NCBI GenBank assembly: GCA_049642465.1
Contig: JBAROV010000160.1
Coordinates: 1 to 17,669 of the forward strand
DNA: 17,669 nucleotides
Direction: 5' to 3'
Origin: CAWDPQ01 sp049642465
Lineage (GTDB): Bacteria; Acidobacteriota; Vicinamibacteria; Vicinamibacterales; 2-12-FULL-66-21
Positions 13,321-17,669 of this stretch are shown here, piece after piece. The notes below the pieces were generated by a model, which did not search any database, was not told where the DNA came from, and saw only the letters and a program-made list of their open reading frames with translations. Within the stretch, counting starts at the first letter, position 1. Each line of letters begins with the position of its first letter. The position numbers and the translations under genes are program-made.

Positions 13321-15752
13321 TTCAGTCGCGGAGCGTTCACCATCGCCGCGACGCCCGTGTGCGTCTGAGCCGCGGACGGTGTGAGCGCAATCGCGAGGAC
13401 TTCTTCGATGTGTGACACGTAATGAATCGTCAGATCACGCCGAAGCTCCTCGGTCAGGTCTTCTTTGATGTTCTTTTCGTTTTGCCTCGGAAGGATCACT
13501 TCAACGATGCCGTGGCGTCTGGCGGCAAGAACCTTTTCCTTGATGCCGCCGACCGGTAGCACTCGACCCGACAGTGTGGTTTCGCCCGTCATGGCCAGGT
13601 CACCCCTCACAGGCCGCCCCGTCAACTCCGAAGCCAGTGCAGTGACCATCGTCACGCCTGCCGAGGGTCCGTCTTTCGGAATGGCGCCGGATGGCACGTG
13701 CAGGTGAATCTCGGCGTCCTTATAGAAATTCGGATCCACGCTGTAGCGGTCGGCGTTGGCGCGCAGCCAGGACAGTGCGGTGCGCGCCGATTCTTTCATC
13801 ACATCGCCGAGATGGCCGGTCAAGGTGAGCGTTCCGCCACCGTGCATCCGTGAAGCCTCGACGAAGAGCACCTCGCCGCCAGCCGGCGTCCAGGCAAGAC
13901 CGACAGCCACCCCAGGATCCTTGGTCCGGTTCTCGATTTCCTCGTCGAGAAACGTCGGCGCCCCGAGCATCTCCACGACAGTATCGGGGGTAATGACGAC
14001 GCGGGACTCGTCACCTTCGGCGCGGCGGCGCGCCACCTTACGGCAGAGAGCGCCGATTTCACGCTCGAGGTTACGCACACCAGCCTCGCGCGTATAGCCG
14101 CGAATCACCTGGCGAATCGCAGGCTCCGTAAACTCCAACTGTTCGGCTGTCAGACCATGATTCGCGATCTGTTTCCCGATCAGATGCTCGAGAGCAATCT
14201 TGAGCTTTTCTTCCTCGGTGTAGCCGGCAAGCTCCAGCACCTCCATGCGATCGCGCAGCGCGGGTGGCACGGGATCCAGCACGTTTGCCGTCGTCAGAAA
14301 CAACACTTCTGACAAATCGAAAGGCACGTCGAGGTAGTGATCGCGGAAGGTGTTGTTCTGTTCAGGATCCAGGACTTCGAGCAACGCCGACGCCGGATCG
14401 CCACGGAAATCAGACCCGAGCTTATCGATCTCATCGAGAATGAACACCGGGTTCTTTGACTCCGCACGACGCAACCCCTGGATGACCTGACCAGGGAGCG
14501 CCCCGATGTAGGTGCGGCGATGTCCGCGAATCTCGGCCTCGTCTCGCATACCACCAAGTGATACGCGCACGAACTTCCTGCCCAGGGAGTTGGCAATCGA
14601 CCGCGCGAGAGAGGTTTTGCCGACTCCAGGAGGACCCAGGAAGCAGAGAATCGGCCCCTTCACGTCCGGATTCAGTTTTCGGACGGCGAGATACTCGATG
14701 ACGCGGTCCTTCACCTTTTCGAGGCCGGAGTGATCGGCGTCGAGTACTTCCTTGGTGCGACGGAGGTCGATCGAGTCCTCCGTGCGCTTGTTCCAGGGCA
14801 GCGCGACAATCCAGTCGAGGTAGGTCCGCGACACCGTGTATTCGGCGGCCGCAACCGGCATCTTCGACAAGCGATCCAGCTCTCGCAGCGCCTCTTTCTT
14901 GACCAGCTCGGGCATTCCTGCCGCATCGATCTTGGCCCGCAGCTCTTCAATCTCCTTGGCTTGCTCGTCGCCTTCGCCGAGTTCCTTCTGAATCGCCTTC
15001 AGCTGCTCGCGAAGGAAGTACTCGCGCTGGTTCTTGCCGACCTCCGACTGCACTTGCGACTGGATTTTCGACCCGAGCTCGAGAACCTCCAGCTCCTTGA
15101 TGAGCAGCCGGTTGAGCACGTCCATGCGCGCTCGAATGTCGAGTGTTTCGAGCACCTCCTGTTTCACCGCGGTCCCGATCGTGGTCAGGCTGGAGGCGAT
15201 GAAATCGGCGAGCTTTCCTGGATCGGTGATATTGGCGGCGAGCGGCTGAAGATCGTCGGACAGCAGCGGAGAGAGTGAGACGACCTGCTGGAAGTTACTC
15301 TTGATGTTTCGCTGGAGCGCGTCGATCTCGAGGTGGTCTTCGTCCCTGAGCAGTTCCTCCGCCGCCGCTACCGCCGCCTTGAGATACGGCCGTGTTTGAA
15401 CGATGCGATCGAGGCGCACTCGAGCGAGACCCTGAACGATCAACCGCAGACTGCCGTCAGGCAGCTTGAACATTTTGTGAATGTGCGTCGCGGTACCGAT
15501 CGGATAGAGATCGTCCTGCACGGGCTCCTCAGTCGCAGCCTCGCGCTGGGTGAACACCCCGATCATCCGGCCAGACGAGGTCGCCTCGTCGATGAGGCGG
15601 ACAGAGGCCTCTCGCGCGACGGCGAGTGGCATGAACGAGTTAGGGAACAGCACGGTATCCCGAAGCGGAAGCACGGGCAGCTCCGGCGGGATCACGACCG
15701 GCCGTTCAATCTCGTCCTTTTCCTGAACGAGCGGCTCGTTTTGATCGCTCAT
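13317..15752 (-). CDS. lon: ATP-dependent protease Lon
   Basis: Lon degrades misfolded and regulatory proteins in the cytoplasm as an AAA+ hexamer. The 811-aa protein has the N-terminal substrate-binding domain (LPVLPLRDTVLFP onward), Walker A GPPGVGKTS near residue 372, Walker B VFILDEIDKLG, and the S16 protease domain with the catalytic dyad S697 (PKDGPSAG) and K740 (GGIKEK), 43 residues apart as in E. coli (S679/K722). The ATG at 15752 begins MSDQNEPLV, and no upstream start is needed. It is separated from the DksA-like gene by a terminator, has its own probable promoter directly at the start codon, and is followed by the HDAC-family gene with which it overlaps by 3-4 bp. Confidence 0.98.
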   Translation of the reverse strand: MSDQNEPLVQEKDEIERPVVIPPELPVLPLRDTVLFPNSFMPLAVAREASVRLIDEATSSGRMIGVFTQREAATEEPVQDDLYPIGTATHIHKMFKLPDGSLRLIVQGLARVRLDRIVQTRPYLKAAVAAAEELLRDEDHLEIDALQRNIKSNFQQVVSLSPLLSDDLQPLAANITDPGKLADFIASSLTTIGTAVKQEVLETLDIRARMDVLNRLLIKELEVLELGSKIQSQVQSEVGKNQREYFLREQLKAIQKELGEGDEQAKEIEELRAKIDAAGMPELVKKEALRELDRLSKMPVAAAEYTVSRTYLDWIVALPWNKRTEDSIDLRRTKEVLDADHSGLEKVKDRVIEYLAVRKLNPDVKGPILCFLGPPGVGKTSLARSIANSLGRKFVRVSLGGMRDEAEIRGHRRTYIGALPGQVIQGLRRAESKNPVFILDEIDKLGSDFRGDPASALLEVLDPEQNNTFRDHYLDVPFDLSEVLFLTTANVLDPVPPALRDRMEVLELAGYTEEEKLKIALEHLIGKQIANHGLTAEQLEFTEPAIRQVIRGYTREAGVRNLEREIGALCRKVARRRAEGDESRVVITPDTVVEMLGAPTFLDEEIENRTKDPGVAVGLAWTPAGGEVLFVEASRMHGGGTLTLTGHLGDVMKESARTALSWLRANADRYSVDPNFYKDAEIHLHVPSGAIPKDGPSAGVTMVTALASELTGRPVRGDLAMTGETTLSGRVLPVGGIKEKVLAARRHGIVEVILPRQNEKNIKEDLTEELRRDLTIHYVSHIEEVLAIALTPSAAQTHTGVAAMVNAPRLN

Positions 15753-15760
15753 GTGCGGCG

Positions 15761-15789
15761 ATTGTGGCTTCGGAGGCGCGGAAAAACAA
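15761..15789 (-). promoter_or_regulatory. Probable lon promoter, near-leaderless
   Basis: On the minus strand TTGTTT (15784-15789) and CACAAT (15761-15766) are 17 bp apart. The -10 box ends 8 nt before the lon ATG, so the predicted leader is about 2 nt, and no Shine-Dalgarno sequence is present. The heat-shock type promoter known for lon in E. coli was not recognised here. Confidence 0.5.
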
Positions 15790-15803
15790 GGCCCGAAGAG
15801 ACA

Positions 15804-15839
15804 AAGAGGGCGGCTGCAGTGTCAGGCAGCCGCCCTCTT
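15804..15839 (-). terminator. Intrinsic terminator of the DksA-like gene
   Basis: A perfect 14-bp stem (15804-15817 with 15826-15839) encloses an 8-nt loop just after the stop at 15844. On the minus strand it is followed by TTTGTCTCT. It separates the DksA-like gene from lon, although both are read in the same direction. Confidence 0.88.
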
Positions 15840-15843
15840 CGTA

Positions 15844-16305
15844 TTAGCCCTGAACGTCGAGAAACAGAGACGATGCACCGCGCCGCTGCGACATGAGGCG
15901 CTCGCGCTGCTGCGCGACTTCGCGTGCTTCCTCGCAATCCTTGCAACGAACGGCGAATGGCAAGGCGCGAAGACGCCGCTCGGAGATCTCCTCACCGCAC
16001 TCGAAGCAGTAGCCGAAGGTGCCTTCCTCGAGCCGGCGGAGCGCCTCTTCAATTTTGTTCAGCGTCTCCGCCTTCATCTGAATCAGCGCAAACTCGATAT
16101 CGTCCTGGATATCCGCTTCCGATGTTTCGGCCGCGTCGAGGACTCCGTGCGTGGGGCTGTTGGCCCCTTCAGTCCGGACGTCCCGGATTTTCTCGTGCAC
16201 TTCGCTCATGATCTCGCGGCGACGCTCTTCGAGTATCCGCTTGAGCTCCGCGTACCGATCGCGGGCCATCTGTCCGCCAGGCGTTTTAGAATTATCAGTG
16301 CGCAT
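15844..16305 (-). CDS. DksA/TraR family C4 zinc-finger protein
   Basis: The 153-aa product matches the DksA/TraR family, whose best-known member enters the RNA polymerase secondary channel and works with ppGpp. A long coiled coil (about residues 14-95, RYAELKRILEERRREIM and AETLNKIEEALRRLEEG) leads to the zinc finger C100-x2-C103-x17-C121-x2-C124 in the typical FGYCxxCGExI context. The coil tip reads VLDAAE, with one acidic residue where E. coli DksA has DPVDRA, so DksA-like activity is plausible but not certain. The start is the ATG at 16305 with AAGGAG 12 nt before it. The frame stays open to 16560, but the added residues are not family-like. A terminator follows. Confidence 0.93.
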   Translation of the reverse strand: MRTDNSKTPGGQMARDRYAELKRILEERRREIMSEVHEKIRDVRTEGANSPTHGVLDAAETSEADIQDDIEFALIQMKAETLNKIEEALRRLEEGTFGYCFECGEEISERRLRALPFAVRCKDCEEAREVAQQRERLMSQRRGASSLFLDVQG

Positions 16306-16843
16306 AATAAAAATCCGCTCCTTCCGTGCCCGCATCCTTGTTTCTGCGCGGGCCGCCTGGCCATCTCCCTCGGCCCAGGCATCGCTATCGTCCCTATAAA
16401 GTCGCTGGCCGTTATGCAAGGCATCTGCCAGATATAAAGCCTCACAGTTTACTCCAGAACGGCAGCCGAGGTGAAGAATTGCGCGGGGGGAAATCGTCCG
16501 AGGAGAGCAAAATTTGCTGCGGGACCCATCCGGCCACGCGCCACTCACGCCCCCCGCCACCCGCGGTTTCGGTTCACCATGTGCTTCATGAACAAGAGTT
16601 TACAAGCCTCTCCCGCTCCGTTCCTGCAGTGTGCGGCTGGCTACCGCTTACCCCGTTGAGGCTTTAGACGCCAGAACCCGCCAATTCGGTTCTTTATTCC
16701 CGACCGAAACAGGGGAGTCTGCAGCGCTGAGGCGAGCGAAGAATTCTGGGTGACTGGGGCGAAGTGCCCCACCTCGGGCTTCGCACGGTCATGAGTGTCG
16801 CTTCACGAGGACACCCGGTTGTGGCCTGGAAGCCACACCGGGC
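16306..16843. other. 538-bp stretch without a recognisable gene
   Basis: Between two minus-strand genes, no reading frame looks protein-like on either strand, and I see no tRNA, tmRNA, RNase P, SRP RNA or known riboswitch signature. Minor structure seen: weak minus-strand promoter-like pairs for the DksA-like gene (TTGCAT at 16414-16419 with TATAGG at 16393-16398, spacer 15; TTCTGG at 16454-16459 with TATATC at 16431-16436, spacer 17); a palindrome AGCAAAATTTGCT near 16507; a short AGAACC/GGTTCT hairpin near 16673-16693 followed by TTATT on the plus strand; and a GGGGC/GCCCC hairpin near 16756-16770. None is enough to call an RNA gene. Confidence 0.55.
16814..16842 (-). terminator. Hairpin directly after the uncharacterised gene, candidate terminator
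   Basis: CCCGG-T-TGTGGC (16814-16825) pairs with GCCACACCGGG (16832-16842): 11 base pairs with one bulged T and a 6-nt loop. It starts right after the stop codon of the minus-strand gene ending at 16844. There is no T tract, so it may protect the 3' end or terminate only weakly. Confidence 0.5.
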
Positions 16844-17434
16844 CTACTGAAGGAACCGCTTTCCAATGGAAAGGTTCGGCACGATTCCGCGATCCACGAG
16901 CCGCTGGCCATCGCGTTCGCTGCCGGTGCGCAACCACTTCTCGTACAGCCGCAGCACATCGGAGTGCGACACGAGCGCGGTCCGCTCGCTGATGTCGGCC
17001 AGAACATCGGTGAAGCCGACGAACTTGTTGGCGAGCTCCGCGAACACTTCACTGAATGCGTCCTCATCGCGGCGTCCGAGCGACGCGTACGCGTACTCAC
17101 CCATCGACACGTAGTAGTCGATGTCGATCAACTTCCGGCGGAAACTCTCCGAGAAGAAGCCGGACATGAAGAGCGAGAAATCGCCGAGACTGCGCAGGCG
17201 GGCCCGTTGCTCCACGCCGCCACTCTGGAGGGCGCGCGCGAGCCGCACCGCGAGGGGCTCACCGTCATCGCCGAGACCTGATGCCGCATCCAATCGGATG
17301 TACTGACAGAGCAGATTCACCAGGTAGTACTCCGTCAGATCCGCCGCCTGAATGTGCTGGCGGGCAAGCGACGACTCCACGAGGTCCTTGAAGTACTCTG
17401 CAGGCGTTTGCTCGCGCAGGAGCGGACGTTCCAT
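16844..17434 (-). CDS. Uncharacterised alpha-helical protein
   Basis: I do not recognise this 196-aa protein. It is soluble, without signal peptide or membrane segment, and appears mostly helical, with blocks such as TPAEYFKDLVESSLARQ, LTEYYLVNLLCQYIRL and SFRRKLIDIDYYVSMGEYAY, and many Arg, Glu and Leu residues. No catalytic motif is apparent. The start at 17434 (MERPLL) is chosen because GAGGAGGAG stands 6 nt upstream. An in-frame ATG at 17482 would add MCRSCGLTGRVEEETL, including a CxxC pair. A TATAAT lies at 17546-17551. Intact frame, good ribosome binding site and promoter indicate a real gene. It is read toward the DksA-like gene but 538 bp away, so a shared operon is unlikely. Confidence 0.75.
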   Translation of the reverse strand: MERPLLREQTPAEYFKDLVESSLARQHIQAADLTEYYLVNLLCQYIRLDAASGLGDDGEPLAVRLARALQSGGVEQRARLRSLGDFSLFMSGFFSESFRRKLIDIDYYVSMGEYAYASLGRRDEDAFSEVFAELANKFVGFTDVLADISERTALVSHSDVLRLYEKWLRTGSERDGQRLVDRGIVPNLSIGKRFLQ

Positions 17435-17440
17435 CAGCGT

Positions 17441-17449
17441 CTCCTCCTC
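17441..17449 (-). promoter_or_regulatory. Shine-Dalgarno sequence of the uncharacterised gene
   Basis: GAGGAGGAG on the minus strand ends 6 nt before the ATG at 17434. This supports that start over the in-frame ATG at 17482. Confidence 0.7.
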
Positions 17450-17545
17450 GACGCGGCCGGTTAGGCCGCACGACCGACACATTTGCAACTCGTATTCCTG
17501 GGCCGCGCGCTGGGATTGCGGGCGTTATCGGGCGGGTTTGCGCCG

Positions 17546-17551
17546 ATTATA
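17546..17551 (-). promoter_or_regulatory. -10 box (TATAAT) upstream of the uncharacterised gene
   Basis: A perfect TATAAT lies on the minus strand, without a good -35 hexamer at 16-18 bp. The start point would be near 17539, leaving a leader of about 105 nt to the ATG at 17434 (57 nt to 17482). Confidence 0.5.
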
Positions 17552-17600
17552 CGCAATCGATCACAGTTTTGTGCCCTTTCAGGCGGACAAAAGGCGTCCC

Positions 17601-17669
17601 GCCTTCGCGCTGCGCGGCTCCGGCGGGCAGGCGCCGCCTTCGCGCTCCGCGGCTCCGGCGGGCAGGCGC
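17601..17669. repeat. 35-bp tandem repeat, cut by the window edge
   Basis: Copy one (17601-17635) and copy two (17636-17669, one base short at the edge) differ at a single position (G or C at the 12th base). Each unit starts GCCTTCGCGCT and ends GGCGGGCAGGCGC. The unit is GC-rich with internal self-complementarity. The array probably continues beyond the window. A degraded related stretch (AGGCGGAC, GGCGTCCCGCC) lies at 17581-17603. Confidence 0.9.

Noticed and set aside
16306..16560. An N-terminally extended DksA-like protein starting at 16560
   Set aside because: The extra 85 residues are low in family similarity, while the ATG at 16305 has a ribosome site and gives the usual length.
17581..17669. 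CRISPR array at the right edge
   Set aside because: The copies are directly adjacent with no spacers and no cas genes are nearby.

Overview
The window is high-GC bacterial chromosome carrying almost only housekeeping genes, with no phage, insertion sequence, CRISPR array, tRNA or rRNA visible. The gene set, the paired M16 peptidases, the Cys-rich Lgt signature and the short G-rich tandem repeats between genes would fit an Acidobacteriota (Vicinamibacteria-like) genome. That placement is inference from style, not from a marker comparison.

Layout. The window opens inside a HIT-family gene (+, 5' end outside the window). It converges on a four-gene minus-strand operon read from about 4594 down to 419: catalytic M16 peptidase, non-catalytic M16 partner, HAD hydrolase and GNAT acetyltransferase. 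The first three are joined by 4-bp stop/start overlaps. A divergent plus-strand gene (4756-5604) encodes a secreted protein with two N-terminal beta repeats and a C-terminal PA-IL/LecA-like domain, closed by a strong intrinsic terminator. A long plus-strand run follows: ileS, lspA, lgt, rluD, a Nudix (ADP-ribose pyrophosphatase type) hydrolase and a class I methyltransferase (5764-12408). It ends 12 bp from a convergent minus-strand pair, lon then an HDAC-family deacetylase. Upstream of lon lie a DksA/TraR zinc-finger gene with its own terminator, a 538-bp stretch without a recognisable gene, and an uncharacterised 196-aa gene. The right edge is a 35-bp tandem repeat that runs out of the window.

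How the genes work together. LspA and Lgt are two of the lipoprotein maturation enzymes, translated as overlapping cistrons behind isoleucyl-tRNA synthetase. RluD modifies 23S rRNA. Lon and the DksA-like protein belong to stress and quality control. The two M16 proteins look like a catalytic/non-catalytic heterodimer without signal peptides, so probably cytoplasmic.

Most notable observations. (1) All three short tandem repeats (369-410, 7051-7084, 11013-11051) form G-quadruplex motifs on the plus strand; one lies in frame inside ileS and one sits at the Nudix ribosome binding site. (2) The HDAC gene appears to start at a CTG codon overlapping the lon stop. (3) At least two, possibly three, genes have a -10 box so close to the start codon that the mRNA should be leaderless. 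I found no clear new biological system; this is mainly an ordinary housekeeping region with unusual small-scale structure.
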